Source: Cereibacter azotoformans (lineage in GTDB: Bacteria > Pseudomonadota > Alphaproteobacteria > Rhodobacterales > Rhodobacteraceae). Taken from it: a stretch of 64,000 bases of DNA. Below the pieces are notes generated by a model. That model was not told where the DNA came from. It saw nothing but the letters and a program-made list of their open reading frames with translations, and ran no database searches. Each line of letters opens with the position of its first letter. Position 1 is the stretch's first letter. The translations under genes and the position numbers were made by a program. Positions 16,999 to 27,290 of this stretch are shown here, piece after piece. The stretch lies in the NCBI GenBank assembly GCA_017599285.1, contig JAGFXX010000001.1, forward strand, positions 124,001 to 188,000, read 5' to 3'.

Positions 16999-17760
16999 TC
17001 ACGCGGCCACGGTCACCCGCGTCTCCCAGCTTTCGCAGCGGCGGCCGAGGTCCTCGGGCAGCGGCCGGTCGGTGAAAACGGCGTCCAGCTCTTCCAGGGA
17101 GGCCAGCCGGACCGGCGCCTTGCGGTCGAGCTTGCTGTGGTCGGTCACGAGGAACCGCTGACGCGACTGGCGCAGGATCGCCTTCGACACCCGCACCTCG
17201 GCCAGATCGAAGTCGAGCATGTCGCCGTCACGGTCCAGCGCCGAGGTGCCGATGATGGCGTAATCCACCTTGAACTGCTCGATGAACTGGATCGTGAGAT
17301 CGCCCACAAGCCCGCCGTCCGAGCGGCGCAACTGGCCGCCCGCCACCATGACCTCGCACGAGGGGTTGGCCACCAGGATGTTCGCCACGTTCATGTTGTT
17401 GGTGACCACCGTGATGTTGCGGTGGTTCAGCAGTTCGCGCGCGACGGCCTCGGTCGTGGTGCCGATGTTGATGATCATCGAGGAATTGTCCGGGATGGCG
17501 CGGGCGCAGGCGCGCCCGATGGCGGCCTTGACCGTCTCGTTCATCCGGCGCCGCTCTTCGTAGCCGATGTTCGACACGCCCGTGCGCAGCACCGCCCCGC
17601 CATGCACGCGGTCGAGCAGGCCCGCGTCGGACAGCTCGGTCAGGTCGCGCCGGATCGTCTGGAGCGTGACCGCGAAATGCTCGGCGAGCTGCTCGACCAC
17701 CACCCGCCCCTCGCTGCGGGCGATCTCCAGGATCTCGGTCTGCCGAAAGTTGAGCGCCAT
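16999..17760 (-). CDS. glpR: DeoR-family glycerol-3-phosphate regulon repressor
   Basis: A 253-residue DeoR-family repressor. The N-terminal winged helix reads RQTEILEIARSEGRVVVEQLAEHFAV and TLQTIRRDLTELSDAGLLDRVHGGA; the sugar-phosphate sensor domain holds NIGTTTEAVARELL and VTNNMNVANIL, close to E. coli GlpR. Start 17760 is preferred because GAGGA lies six bases upstream and the HTH begins at once; an in-frame ATG 12 codons earlier is possible. No glp metabolic genes are adjacent here, so its targets must lie elsewhere. Confidence 0.83.
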   Translation of the reverse strand: MALNFRQTEILEIARSEGRVVVEQLAEHFAVTLQTIRRDLTELSDAGLLDRVHGGAVLRTGVSNIGYEERRRMNETVKAAIGRACARAIPDNSSMIINIGTTTEAVARELLNHRNITVVTNNMNVANILVANPSCEVMVAGGQLRRSDGGLVGDLTIQFIEQFKVDYAIIGTSALDRDGDMLDFDLAEVRVSKAILRQSRQRFLVTDHSKLDRKAPVRLASLEELDAVFTDRPLPEDLGRRCESWETRVTVAA

Positions 17761-17849
17761 TCCATCCTCGCTGCCGTTCCAGATGCTGTTTGCCATGCCC
17801 GGCGGCCCGTGTCATGCCTCCGCTGCCCCGCCCGAACCAGAGCCGTGAC

Positions 17850-19013
17850 ATGACCCCCGCTGCCCGCCTGTCCGCCGCCATCGGCATCCTCGACCGCATC
17901 CTGACCGGCGCGCCGGCCGAGCAGGCCCTGACCAACTGGGCAAGGGCAAGCCGGTTTGCCGGCTCCGGCGACCGGGCGGCGGTGCGGGATCTGGTGTTCG
18001 ACGCGCTGCGCTGCCGGCGATCCTTCGCGCGGCTGGGGGGCGCCGGGACGGGGCGTGGCCTGATCCTCGGGGGCTTGCGCGCCTCGGGTCAGGAGATCGC
18101 GGCGCTCTTCACCGGCGAGGCCCATGCGCCCGCCCCGCCCGAAGGGCCGGAGCTTGCGCCACAGGCCGCCTCCGAGCTTGAGGCGCTCGACTGCCCCGAC
18201 TGGCTCGCGCCCGATCTGCAAGCGAGCCTCGGGGCCGACTTTGCCCCGGTGATGGAGGCGCTGCGCCATCGGGCGCCGGTGTTCCTGCGGGTCAATCTCG
18301 CGCGGGGCGACCGGCCGGCGGTGGCGGCGGGACTGGCCGCCGAGGGCATCGCGACGCGTCCCCATCCGCTTGCGGACACGGCGCTGGAAGTCACCGGGAA
18401 CGCCCGCAGGATCCAGACGTCGGCCGCCTACCGCGACGGGCTGGTGGAGCTTCAGGATGCGGCCTCGCAGGCGGTGGTGGAGGCCTTGCCGCTGGAGGAG
18501 GGCGCACGGGTGCTGGACTTCTGTGCCGGAGGGGGCGGCAAGAGCCTCGCCATGGCCGGTCGCGCGCGGCTGCGTCTGTGGGCCCATGATGCCGATCCGC
18601 GCCGGATGCGCGACCTGCCGGCCCGCGCGGCCCGCGCCGGGGTGGATGTCCGGCTGCTTGCGCCAGGCGAGCCCGCCCGTCACGGCCCCTTCGATCTCGT
18701 GCTGGCGGATGTGCCCTGTTCGGGCTCGGGCAGCTGGCGCCGCGCGCCCGAGGGCAAATGGAGCCTCACACCCGAGCGTCTGCAGGCCCTGCTCGGGATC
18801 CAGTCAGGGATCCTCGACGAGACGGCGGGCCTCGTGCGTCCGGGTGGGCATCTGGCCTATGCCACCTGCTCGCTTCTCGGCCGCGAGAACGGCCTGCAGA
18901 CCGACGCGTTCCTCGCGCGAAGCGCCGGCTGGCGGCGGGTGCGGCAGCTGCGTCTGACGCCGCTGGACGGCGGAGACGGCTTCTTTCTCGACCTGTTGGA
19001 GCGAATTGGCTGA
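17850..19013 (+). CDS. RsmB/NOP2-family RNA m5C methyltransferase
   Basis: A 387-residue S-adenosylmethionine-dependent methyltransferase. An N-terminal NusB-like region (about 1-90) is followed by the catalytic domain with the SAM loop VLDFCAGGGGKS at 221-232. The two family cysteines are Cys290 in DVPCSGSG (catalytic release) and Cys340 in YATCSLL (nucleophile). It should methylate cytosine-5 in RNA, most likely 16S rRNA, but the exact position cannot be read from the sequence. It is divergent from glpR and followed 67 bp later by cckA's CtrA-box region. Confidence 0.84.
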   Translation: MTPAARLSAAIGILDRILTGAPAEQALTNWARASRFAGSGDRAAVRDLVFDALRCRRSFARLGGAGTGRGLILGGLRASGQEIAALFTGEAHAPAPPEGPELAPQAASELEALDCPDWLAPDLQASLGADFAPVMEALRHRAPVFLRVNLARGDRPAVAAGLAAEGIATRPHPLADTALEVTGNARRIQTSAAYRDGLVELQDAASQAVVEALPLEEGARVLDFCAGGGGKSLAMAGRARLRLWAHDADPRRMRDLPARAARAGVDVRLLAPGEPARHGPFDLVLADVPCSGSGSWRRAPEGKWSLTPERLQALLGIQSGILDETAGLVRPGGHLAYATCSLLGRENGLQTDAFLARSAGWRRVRQLRLTPLDGGDGFFLDLLERIG

Positions 19014-19050
19014 AACTCGCGGCGAATCCGGGGTCCTTTCCCGGGAGCGG

Positions 19051-19066
19051 TTAAGCTGCGGTTAAC
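19051..19066. promoter_or_regulatory. CtrA-binding box upstream of cckA
   Basis: TTAA-GCTGCGG-TTAAC matches the CtrA consensus TTAA-N7-TTAAC exactly. It lies 51 bp upstream of the preferred cckA start. CckA is the kinase that feeds phosphate to CtrA through ChpT in alphaproteobacteria, so this would place cckA under feedback from its own output. Confidence 0.65.
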
Positions 19067-19116
19067 GATTCCTGTGCCGAATGAACCTCAGGCGAATCCG
19101 GCCGCAGGGGGTGCCA

Positions 19117-21417
19117 GTGAACAGACAGGCTGCAGATCTCGTCGGGGCAGCGGAAGGCTTCGGATCGCGGCTCTGGCTCTTGCTGGCCGTGGTCGGTGGC
19201 GCCGTGGTCACCGCCCTGTTCGCCTCCGACCTGAACATGCAGCTGGGCGCGGCGATGGTGGCGATGACCTTCCTTGGCGTCGTGCTGATCGCCCACGGAC
19301 TGACGCTCTGGGACGGGCTGCGCGACCGCGGGCTTGACCTGCGTCTCGCCCGCCTCCTCGGCGAGGATGCGGCGCCCTGCTTCACGACGGATGCCCTGGG
19401 CCAGATCGGCTATCAGAACCATGCAGCCACCGCCCGGTTCGGCGATCGCAGCGGCGGGACGCTGGTGGCCTCGCTGGGCGACCATTTCGCAAGTCCGGCA
19501 TCCGTCCTGTTCCGCTTGCAGTCGCGCGCCTCCAACATGGGCTCCGCGCGCGAGGATGTGGTGACACGGCGCGGGCATGTGCGTCTTTCGGTCCATCGCA
19601 TCGGTCCGGGGCGCTTCCTCTGGCGGCTTGAAGAGTTCCAGGATCGGGCCGCGGTGGCCGGTCGCGGGGCAGAAGGACTGAGCCTGCCGATGCTGGTGGC
19701 CAACAAGACGGGGGTTGTCCTTTTTGCCAATGAGGCGATGCGCCGTCTCCTGGGGCAGCGTCCCAAGCGGCTCGACCGCGTGTTCACGGATCTTGCGCCC
19801 CGCTCGGGAGAGGAGGTCGAGGTGGCCTCGCCCGACGGCCCCGTGCGAGCGATCCTGGCCGAGGTCGAGGGCGTCGGCGAGCGGCGCGAGATCTATCTCC
19901 TGCCGGTTCCCGAGACGCCGGCGAATGACACGGGCCTTGCCGATTTCGAGCATCTTCCGGTGGGTCTGATGAAGTTCGGCGGCGATGGGGGCCTGCGTAT
20001 CGCGAACCGGGCGGCGCGGGATCTGCTGGGCATCGGCCACGACGCGCGGCCGATCTTCTCCGACCTGTTCGAGGGGCTCGGGCGCTCCGTGAACGACTGG
20101 CTGGCCGATGTGGCGGCAGAGCGGATGCCTGGCGGCGCCGAAGTGCTGCGCCTCCGCCGCTCGGAGGAGGAGATGTTCCTCCAGATCGCGCTGCGTCGCA
20201 TTGTCGAGCAGGGGCGGCCTGTGGTTCTGGCTGTCCTGAACGATGCCACCGCCCTCAAGACGCTCGAGGCCCAGTTCGTTCAGAGTCAGAAGATGCAGGC
20301 GATCGGTCAGTTGGCGGGCGGGATCGCCCATGACTTCAACAACCTGCTTACGGCGATCTCCGGCCACTGCGATCTCCTCCTCCTGCGTCACGATCGTGAG
20401 GATCCGGAATTTGCCGATCTCGTGCAGATCCATCAGAACGCCAACCGGGCGGCGAGCCTCGTGGGTCAGTTGCTTGCCTTCTCCCGCAAGCAGACCCTGA
20501 AGCCCGAGCGGATCGAACTGCAGGAAGTGCTGGCGGATCTCACCCATCTTCTCAACCGACTGGTGGGTGAGCGGGTGACACTTCGTCTTGCGCATGCTCC
20601 CGAACTGGGGCCCATCCGGGCCGACAAGCGTCAGCTCGAGCAGGTGTTGATGAATCTTGTCGTCAATGCGCGGGACGCCATGCCGGAGGGCGGCGTCATC
20701 CGGATCGAGACCGAGGCCCTGACCCTTGCCGATGAACTTCGCCGTGACCGCGCCGTGGTCCCGCCGGGCCGGTATGCCGCGATCCATGTGCAGGATGAGG
20801 GCGTCGGGATCCCGCCTGACAGGCTGCAGAAGATCTTCGAGCCGTTCTTCACGACCAAGCGGACCGGCGAGGGAACGGGCCTCGGCCTTTCCACCGTCTA
20901 TGGGATCGTGAAGCAGTCGGGCGGCTTCATCTTCGTCGATAGCGAGCCAGGTCGGGGGAGTGTTTTTCACCTCTATTTCCCCATCAACGAGGAACTCCTC
21001 CCGGCAGAGGCCGCGCCGCCTGTTCCCGTCGACTCCGCGAGCCTCCGGCGGGGCGAAGGGGTGGTTCTGCTGGTCGAGGACGAGGCACCCGTTCGCGCCT
21101 TCGCATCACGTGCATTGCGGATGCGTGGCTACACCGTGATCGAGGCCGAGAATGCCGAAGATGCCCTTCGCGCGCTCGAAGATCCCGGCCTCGAGGTTGA
21201 TGTCTTCGTGACCGACGTGGTGATGCCGGGGATGGATGGCCCCACCTGGGTCCGCAAGGCGCTGATCGAGCGGCCGAACGTCCGCGTCATCTTCGTGTCC
21301 GGCTATGCCGAGGACTGCCTGGCGGAATCTCAGGCGCGCATCCCGAACTCGGTGTTCCTGCCAAAGCCGTTTTCGCTCAACGACCTGACGGCGACCGTGC
21401 AGGGGCAGGTGCACTGA
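19117..21417 (+). CDS. cckA: Hybrid sensor histidine kinase CckA
   Basis: A 766-residue membrane hybrid kinase. Two N-terminal TM helices ([18 protein letters not shown] and [17 protein letters not shown]) are followed by PAS-like regions to about 390, the HisKA box [15 protein letters not shown] with His405, an HATPase domain ([37 protein letters not shown]), and a receiver domain with Asp700 in [10 protein letters not shown]. This order is CckA's. GTG 19117 is preferred because AGGGGG lies five bases upstream; ATG 19081, 12 codons earlier, has no ribosome site. The CtrA box precedes it. It should control CtrA phosphorylation via ChpT. Confidence 0.92.
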   Translation: MNRQAADLVGAAEGFGSRLWLLLAVVGGAVVTALFASDLNMQLGAAMVAMTFLGVVLIAHGLTLWDGLRDRGLDLRLARLLGEDAAPCFTTDALGQIGYQNHAATARFGDRSGGTLVASLGDHFASPASVLFRLQSRASNMGSAREDVVTRRGHVRLSVHRIGPGRFLWRLEEFQDRAAVAGRGAEGLSLPMLVANKTGVVLFANEAMRRLLGQRPKRLDRVFTDLAPRSGEEVEVASPDGPVRAILAEVEGVGERREIYLLPVPETPANDTGLADFEHLPVGLMKFGGDGGLRIANRAARDLLGIGHDARPIFSDLFEGLGRSVNDWLADVAAERMPGGAEVLRLRRSEEEMFLQIALRRIVEQGRPVVLAVLNDATALKTLEAQFVQSQKMQAIGQLAGGIAHDFNNLLTAISGHCDLLLLRHDREDPEFADLVQIHQNANRAASLVGQLLAFSRKQTLKPERIELQEVLADLTHLLNRLVGERVTLRLAHAPELGPIRADKRQLEQVLMNLVVNARDAMPEGGVIRIETEALTLADELRRDRAVVPPGRYAAIHVQDEGVGIPPDRLQKIFEPFFTTKRTGEGTGLGLSTVYGIVKQSGGFIFVDSEPGRGSVFHLYFPINEELLPAEAAPPVPVDSASLRRGEGVVLLVEDEAPVRAFASRALRMRGYTVIEAENAEDALRALEDPGLEVDVFVTDVVMPGMDGPTWVRKALIERPNVRVIFVSGYAEDCLAESQARIPNSVFLPKPFSLNDLTATVQGQVH

Positions 21418-21420
21418 GTT

Positions 21421-22011
21421 TCAGTCGAGCGATGCATAAAGGGCGAGATCCCGCGCCATCGTCCGTCGCACGAGGTCTTCCGTCTCGGGCGACAGGTCGA
21501 GCGGGGCTGCGGGCGAGACATTCAGCCGAGGCAGGATGATCTCGCATCCAAGCCGCTCCTCCAGGAAATCGATGAAGCGCCCGATCTCCTCGTAACGGAA
21601 CAGCCGGTCCAGGCCTTGGCCCCCCGTTGCATCAAGGAAGCGGGCCTGCGAGCCAACAGCCGCAAATTCCGGTTGCGGATCCGACACATAGGCGCGCACG
21701 AACTCGTCAAACGTGACGTGAGCGGTGCTCTTGGCCGCCTCCACGACATCGTCCCGCTGGCGGTGGCGATACCAGCTTCCCAACCACGCCCGCGGCTCTC
21801 GCATGAGGGCCACTACGGTGAACGGCTCGCCCGAGGCCGCCTCCAGATACGGGCCGATGAAGCGCCGATAACTTTCGACCGACGTATGCTTCAGCAGCGG
21901 TGGCCGCTGGATCGATGCGGCCGCCAGTGATTCGAGGGCCGTCTCGATCGCTGTCGTTCCTGTCTTCGGTGTGGCGAGAAACACCAGCCGCTGTTCCCAG
22001 AATATGAGCAT
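21421..22011 (-). CDS. Small sulfotransferase-family protein
   Basis: A 196-residue protein starting MLIFWEQRLVFLATPKTGTTAIE. PKTGTT matches the 5'-phosphosulfate loop of PAPS-dependent sulfotransferases, and VVALMREPRAWLGSWYRHR matches the 3'-phosphate-binding region. The acceptor is unknown. The start at 22011 has GAGGGGACAGG just upstream. It is convergent with cckA (3-bp gap) and its start faces recA. The protein is shorter than typical sulfotransferases but contains both cofactor motifs. Confidence 0.72.
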   Translation of the reverse strand: MLIFWEQRLVFLATPKTGTTAIETALESLAAASIQRPPLLKHTSVESYRRFIGPYLEAASGEPFTVVALMREPRAWLGSWYRHRQRDDVVEAAKSTAHVTFDEFVRAYVSDPQPEFAAVGSQARFLDATGGQGLDRLFRYEEIGRFIDFLEERLGCEIILPRLNVSPAAPLDLSPETEDLVRRTMARDLALYASLD

Positions 22012-22108
22012 CCTGTCCCCTCGTTGCTCCTGAACCTCTGCGGGTTCCGGTGTCGTGAACCAGTGCTTAACCCCTTTCGTCGAAAGCTGCATCTACCGGA
22101 GAATCCGG

Positions 22109-22137
22109 TTGTAATGTTCGACTTTCGGTCTCATAGT
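22109..22137 (+). promoter_or_regulatory. Candidate recA promoter
   Basis: TTGTAA (22109-22114), a 17-base spacer and CATAGT (22132-22137) form a plausible sigma-70 promoter. Inside the spacer GTTCgactttcGGTC (22116-22130) is one mismatch from a LexA box. The perfect box lies just downstream at 22145-22159. Confidence 0.5.
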
Positions 22138-22144
22138 CCGACCG

Positions 22145-22159
22145 GAACATTAGGCGAAC
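22145..22159. promoter_or_regulatory. LexA (SOS) box of recA
   Basis: GAACATTAGGCGAAC is the reverse complement of GTTC-N7-GTTC, the LexA operator of alphaproteobacteria. It lies 8 bp past the candidate -10 and 50 bp upstream of the recA ATG, so bound LexA would block early transcription. Confidence 0.8.
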
Positions 22160-22208
22160 ACGCGAAGCGATTGCTGCCCCTGCGCGGCTGTGAAATAAGG
22201 AACGGGAC

Positions 22209-23282
22209 ATGGCGACGGCGAACCTGCTCGACTTGAACGGAAGGCGCGAGATGGACAAGGCGAAGGCGCTCGAGAGCGCGCTGGCACAGATTGAACGGCA
22301 GTTCGGCAAGGGCTCCATCATGAAGCTGGGCGCAAACAGCCCGGTGATGGAGATCGAGGCGACCTCGACGGGATCGCTGGGTCTCGACATTGCCCTCGGC
22401 ATCGGGGGCCTGCCGAAGGGGCGGATCATCGAGATCTATGGTCCGGAAAGTTCGGGCAAGACAACGCTGACGCTGCATGTGGTGGCGGAGGAGCAGAAGA
22501 AGGGCGGCGTCTGCGCCTTTGTGGATGCCGAGCACGCCCTCGATCCTGCTTACGCCAAGAAGCTGGGAGTCAATCTTGACGAGCTTCTGATATCCCAGCC
22601 GGACACGGGTGAGCAGGCTCTGGAGATCGTGGACACGCTTGTCCGCTCGGGCGCGGTCAGCCTGATCGTGGTGGATTCGGTCGCGGCTCTGACGCCGAAG
22701 TCCGAGATCGAGGGCGATATGGGTGACATGCAGATGGGCTCGCAGGCCCGTCTGATGAGCCAGGCGATGCGAAAGCTGACCGCCTCGATCGGCCGATCCA
22801 ACTGCATGGTGATCTTCATCAACCAGATCCGGATGAAGATCGGCGTCATGTTCGGCAGCCCCGAGACGACGACGGGCGGCAACGCCTTGAAGTTCTATGC
22901 CTCTGTCCGGCTCGACATCCGCCGAACCGGCGGGATCAAGGACCGCGACAATGTGATCGGCAACACGACCAAGGTGAAGGTGGTGAAGAACAAGGTGGCC
23001 CCGCCGTTCCGCGAGGTCGAGTTCGACATCATGTATGGCGAGGGCATCTCGAAGACGGGTGAACTGGTCGATCTTGGTGTCAAGGCGGGCGTTGTCGAGA
23101 AATCCGGCTCCTGGTATTCCTACGGCGACGAGCGGATCGGGCAGGGGCGCGAGAACGCCAAGGCTTTCCTCCGCGCCAATCCGTCGGTTGCAGGTGACAT
23201 CGAGGACAAGATCCGCGCCTCGCACGGGCTCGATTTTTCGACCGGAGAGATCGGCAAGGACGACGATCTGGTGGACATGTGA
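22209..23282 (+). CDS. recA: Recombinase RecA
   Basis: A 357-residue RecA, the normal length. Walker A GPESSGKT, Walker [14 protein letters not shown]-binding loop L1 around [23 protein letters not shown] and loop L2 around [23 protein letters not shown] are all intact. It catalyses strand exchange and triggers LexA self-cleavage. The first ATG (22209) is used, giving [21 protein letters not shown]; a downstream ATG (MDKAKAL) is a possible alternative start. A LexA box is upstream. Confidence 0.98.
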
Positions 23283-23369
23283 CGCTTCTGCGCGTCGAGG
23301 TGGACAGCCCCGGCGCGCAGCATTAAACGAGACGGCGAACCGCAGATCCGCCTGACAGAGGCTTCCTTC

Positions 23370-26021
23370 ATGCCGTCCTTGAACGATATCCGCTCGACCT
23401 TCCTCGACTATTTCCGACGCAACGGGCACAGGGTCGTGGAGTCGAGTCCGCTCGTCCCGCGCAACGACCCGACGCTCATGTTCACGAACTCGGGGATGGT
23501 GCAGTTCAAGAACTGCTTCACCGGGCTTGAGCATCGTGACTACACCCGGGCGACAACGGCGCAGAAGTGCGTCCGTGCGGGCGGCAAGCACAATGACCTG
23601 GACAATGTGGGTTACACGGCCCGGCATCACACCTTCTTCGAGATGCTGGGGAACTTCTCCTTCGGCGACTATTTCAAGTCGGAGGCCATCCCCTTCGCAT
23701 GGGAGCTTCTGACCAGGGACTTCGATATCCCGCGGGAAAAGCTGCTCGTTACCGTCTATCACACCGATGACGAAGCCGCCTCGATCTGGAAGAAGGTGGC
23801 GGGCCTGCCGGATGACCGGATCATTCGCATCCCGACCAACGACAATTTCTGGATGATGGGTCCCACGGGCCCGTGCGGTCCCTGCACCGAGATCTTCTAC
23901 GATCACGGTCCCTCGATCTGGGGCGGTCCGCCCGGCTCCGCGGATGAGGATGGCGACCGATTCATCGAGATCTGGAACCTCGTCTTCATGCAGAACGAGC
24001 AGCATCCCGATGGGTCGATGACGCCGCTGCCCAAGCAGTCGATCGACACCGGGATGGGGCTCGAGCGGATCGGCGCGCTCCTCCAGGGCAAGCATGACAA
24101 CTACGACACCGACCTGATGCGCAGCCTGATCGAGGCTTCGGCGCATGCGACTTCGACCGATCCGGATGGCACGGGCAAGACTCACCACCGCGTCATTGCC
24201 GACCATCTCCGCTCGACCTCCTTCCTGATCGCCGACGGGGTGATGCCGTCGAACGAGGGGCGCGGCTATGTGCTGCGCCGGATCATGCGCCGCGCGATGC
24301 GTCATGCCCATCTTCTGGGCGCACAGGATCCCGTCATGCACCGCCTGGTGCCCGCCCTGGTTCGGCAGATGGGGGCCGCCTATCCCGAACTGACCCGTGG
24401 TCAGGCGCTGATCGAGGAGACGCTGAGGCTCGAGGAAACCCGCTTCCGCCAGACGCTCGACCGCGGTCTGCGGTTGCTTGAGGATGAACTGGATCGTCTG
24501 CCGGAGGGCTCGCCGCTGCCGGGCGAGGCGGCCTTCAAGCTCTACGACACCTACGGTTTTCCGCTCGACCTGACGCAGGACGCGCTCCGCGAAAAGGGGC
24601 GCAAGGTGGATGTCGAGGGCTTCGAGGCGGCGATGGCCGAGCAGAAGGCCAAGGCTCGCGCCAGCTGGTCCGGCTCGGGTGAGACCAAGGATGCGGCGAT
24701 CTGGTTCGATCTGGCCGAAAAGCGCGGCGCGACCGAATTCCTGGGCTATGATACGGAAAAGGCCGAGGGGCAGATCCTCGCGATCGTTGCGGGCGGGGCG
24801 GAGATCGCTTCGGCCACGCCCGGTCAGACGGTTCAGATCATCCTCAACCAGACCCCCTTCTACGCCGAATCCGGCGGTCAGGTCGGGGACACGGGTGAGT
24901 TGCGCACCGACACCGGCCGGGCCCGGATCACGGATGTCAGAAAGGGGCAGGGGCTCTTCCTGCATTTTGCCGAAGTGACGGAGGGCGAGATCCGGCCGGG
25001 TCAGGGCGCGGCGCTCGAGGTGGATCACGCCCGGCGTTCGGCGATCCGGGCGAACCACTCGGCCACCCACCTCCTGCACGAGGCGCTCCGGCGGGCGCTC
25101 GGTGATCATGTCGCGCAGCGGGGCTCTCTGAATGCTCCCGACCGGCTACGCTTCGACTTCAGCCACTCCAAGGCGCTCAGCGCCGAGGAACTGGCCACGG
25201 TCGAGGCCGAGGTGAACCAGTTCATCCGCTCGAACGGAATGGTCGAGACGCGGATCATGTCGCCCGACGACGCGCGGGCGCTCGGCGCCCAGGCGCTCTT
25301 CGGCGAGAAATATGGCGACGAGGTGCGCGTGGTCTCGATGGGCACGCTCGCCGGCTCGGGCAAGGGCATGGACGGCCAGACCTATTCGCTGGAGCTGTGC
25401 GGTGGCACGCATGTGGCGCGGCTGGGCGACATCGGTCTGTGCGTGATCCTCGGCGACTCGGCTTCGTCCGCCGGTGTGCGTCGGATCGAGGCGCTGACCG
25501 GGGAGGGCGCGCTGGCCCATCTCAACGAGCAGATGCAGCGGCTGGCCCAGGTGGCGGCCACTCTGAAGGCGTCGCCAGCCGAGATGGTGGACCGCGTCAA
25601 GGCGCTGGTCGAAGAGCGTCGGCAGCTTCAGAACGAGGTGGCGCAGCTGCGTCGTGAGGCGGCCATGGGCGGCGGTGCCGCCGCCGAGGCCAAGGACATC
25701 GGCGGCGTGAAGTTTCTGGCCCAGATCGTCCAGGGTGTGCCGGGCAAGGACATGCCGGGGCTCATCGACGAGATGAAGGCGCGCGTGGGCTCGGGCGCCG
25801 TGCTCCTGATCTCGGACACCGCCGGCAAGGCGGCACTGGCCGCCGGTGTCACGCCGGACCTGACCGACCGGCTGTCCGCGGTGGCGCTGGTCAAGGCCGC
25901 GGCCGAGGCGCTCGGCGGGCGCGGCGGCGGCGGGAGGCCGGACATGGCGCAGGCGGGCGCGGCCGACGCGTCTCAGGCCGAAGCGGCGATCCGCGCGGTT
26001 GAAGCGGTGATCGGAGGCTGA
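23370..26021 (+). CDS. alaS: Alanyl-tRNA synthetase
   Basis: An 883-residue class II synthetase beginning [20 protein letters not shown]. The catalytic core is at the N terminus (about 1-460), the editing domain carries [13 protein letters not shown] and the second zinc motif CGGTHV, and the C-terminal DHHA1-type region shows an alternating Gly-rich tail ([17 protein letters not shown]). It charges tRNA-Ala and clears misacylated tRNA. It follows recA by 87 bp; the recA-alaS order is common in alphaproteobacteria. Confidence 0.97.
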   Translation: MPSLNDIRSTFLDYFRRNGHRVVESSPLVPRNDPTLMFTNSGMVQFKNCFTGLEHRDYTRATTAQKCVRAGGKHNDLDNVGYTARHHTFFEMLGNFSFGDYFKSEAIPFAWELLTRDFDIPREKLLVTVYHTDDEAASIWKKVAGLPDDRIIRIPTNDNFWMMGPTGPCGPCTEIFYDHGPSIWGGPPGSADEDGDRFIEIWNLVFMQNEQHPDGSMTPLPKQSIDTGMGLERIGALLQGKHDNYDTDLMRSLIEASAHATSTDPDGTGKTHHRVIADHLRSTSFLIADGVMPSNEGRGYVLRRIMRRAMRHAHLLGAQDPVMHRLVPALVRQMGAAYPELTRGQALIEETLRLEETRFRQTLDRGLRLLEDELDRLPEGSPLPGEAAFKLYDTYGFPLDLTQDALREKGRKVDVEGFEAAMAEQKAKARASWSGSGETKDAAIWFDLAEKRGATEFLGYDTEKAEGQILAIVAGGAEIASATPGQTVQIILNQTPFYAESGGQVGDTGELRTDTGRARITDVRKGQGLFLHFAEVTEGEIRPGQGAALEVDHARRSAIRANHSATHLLHEALRRALGDHVAQRGSLNAPDRLRFDFSHSKALSAEELATVEAEVNQFIRSNGMVETRIMSPDDARALGAQALFGEKYGDEVRVVSMGTLAGSGKGMDGQTYSLELCGGTHVARLGDIGLCVILGDSASSAGVRRIEALTGEGALAHLNEQMQRLAQVAATLKASPAEMVDRVKALVEERRQLQNEVAQLRREAAMGGGAAAEAKDIGGVKFLAQIVQGVPGKDMPGLIDEMKARVGSGAVLLISDTAGKAALAAGVTPDLTDRLSAVALVKAAAEALGGRGGGGRPDMAQAGAADASQAEAAIRAVEAVIGG

Positions 26022-26022
26022 G

Positions 26023-26313
26023 ATGGCGACTGCGCTCTGGATTGCGAATGTGGACGTGACCGACGCCGAGGCCTATGGCCGTTACGCCAAGGGCGCGGGC
26101 CCGGCGATTGCCGCGCACGGGGGTGTCTTCCTTGCCCGCGGCGGCCGCCATGTGCAGCTCGAGGGGCGCGACCGTTCCCGCAACGTTGTGGCGCGCTTTC
26201 CGTCGGTCGAAGCGGCGGTGGCCTGCTATCACTCGGCCGAATATCAGGCGGCGCTCGATCATGCGCGGGGTGCATCGGTCCGGGATCTCGTGGTGGTCGA
26301 AGAGGTCGAGTGA
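26023..26313 (+). CDS. DUF1330 family protein
   Basis: A 96-residue single-domain protein of the DUF1330 (dimeric alpha-beta barrel) type. Typical features are ALWIANVDVTDAEAYGRYAKGAGPAIAAHGG at the N terminus, then FLARGGR, and AYHSAEYQ-like CYHSAEYQAALDHA. The function of the family is not established. It begins one base after the alaS stop and is probably co-transcribed with it. Confidence 0.8.
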   Translation: MATALWIANVDVTDAEAYGRYAKGAGPAIAAHGGVFLARGGRHVQLEGRDRSRNVVARFPSVEAAVACYHSAEYQAALDHARGASVRDLVVVEEVE

Positions 26314-26465
26314 GGACGCGGCCCCTGCGCTCTCTGTCGCGGGGGGCGCTATAGTAACGGTTTCCTGATGCGACGGCTCGTGGTTCGGGGTATCGTGGCC
26401 ACGAGCAGTAGATGGGGCAGGGCGAACATGCCGGAACCGCTGCGCGCCGGCGGAGCGCGTTGATC

Positions 26466-27260
26466 ATGTGCCGTTGGGCCGCCTACATCGGGGCGCCGAT
26501 CTTCCTCGAGGAAGTCGTGAGCCGCCCCGGACACTCGCTGATCCACCAGAGCCACTGCGCGACGGAATGCGGCACGGCGATCAACGCCGACGGCTTCGGC
26601 ATCGCCTGGTATGGCGAGCGGCCCGAGCCGGGGCTCTATCGCGACGTCTATCCGGCCTGGAGCGATCCGAACCTTCGCAGCCTCACCGCGCAGGTGAAGT
26701 CGGGCCTGTTCCTCGCCCATGTCCGCGCCTCGACCGGCACCGCCACCAGCCGCAACAACTGCCATCCGTTCGTGGTCGGCCGCTGGAGCTTCATGCACAA
26801 CGGGCAGGTCGGCGGTTACGACCTGTTCCGTCGCGATGCCGACATGCTGATCCCGGAGGCTCTCTACGGGCACCGCAAGGGGGCCACGGACAGCGAGGTG
26901 CTGTTCCTCGTGGCCCTGGCCGAGGGTCTCGAGCAGGATCCGAAGGGCGCGCTCGAGCGGGCGGTTCAGGGGCTGGAGCGGCTCTCGCGCGAGAAGGGGA
27001 ACGTCCCCCACATCCGCCTCACGGCGGCGCTCTCGGACGGCGAGCGGCTTCATGCGGTGCGCTATGCCTCGGACGATCAGGCGCCCACGCTCTATCACCG
27101 CTGGAGCCTGCGGCGCGGCGGCCGGGCGGTCGTGTCCGAGCCGCTCGAGCAGGACGAGGGCGACTGGCTGCCCGTGGCCCCCGCCTCCTTCTGCACCTTC
27201 GAGGGTGAGGCGGTCAGGATCGAGCCGTTCCGACCCGCCGCCCAGGCCGAAGCGGCCTAA
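26466..27260 (+). CDS. Class II glutamine amidotransferase (YafJ-like)
   Basis: A 264-residue protein starting MCRWAAYIGAP; Cys2 is exposed as the N-terminal nucleophile after Met removal, as in class II (Ntn) glutamine amidotransferases. NADGFGIAWYG, HVRASTGTATSRNNCHPF and SFMHNGQVGG form the active-site region that binds glutamine. No synthase domain is fused, so it supplies ammonia to an unknown partner or has a YafJ/EgtC-like role. The start is fixed by the Cys2 requirement. It is convergent with typA. Confidence 0.85.
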   Translation: MCRWAAYIGAPIFLEEVVSRPGHSLIHQSHCATECGTAINADGFGIAWYGERPEPGLYRDVYPAWSDPNLRSLTAQVKSGLFLAHVRASTGTATSRNNCHPFVVGRWSFMHNGQVGGYDLFRRDADMLIPEALYGHRKGATDSEVLFLVALAEGLEQDPKGALERAVQGLERLSREKGNVPHIRLTAALSDGERLHAVRYASDDQAPTLYHRWSLRRGGRAVVSEPLEQDEGDWLPVAPASFCTFEGEAVRIEPFRPAAQAEAA

Positions 27261-27262
27261 CG

Positions 27263-27286
27263 AAAAAGGGCGCCGCGGGGGCGCCC
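27263..27286 (-). terminator. Intrinsic terminator of typA
   Basis: Read on the minus strand, GGGCGCC-CCCGC-GGCGCCC (27286-27268) is followed at once by TTTTT (27267-27263). It begins five bases after the typA stop. In the other direction it may also end the amidotransferase mRNA, but without a U-tract. Confidence 0.8.
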
Positions 27287-27290
27287 TCCG

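Noticed and set aside
22131-25109. 992-codon minus-strand open frame opposite recA and alaS
   Set aside because: Spans two conserved genes on the other strand plus the recA promoter; no known domain.
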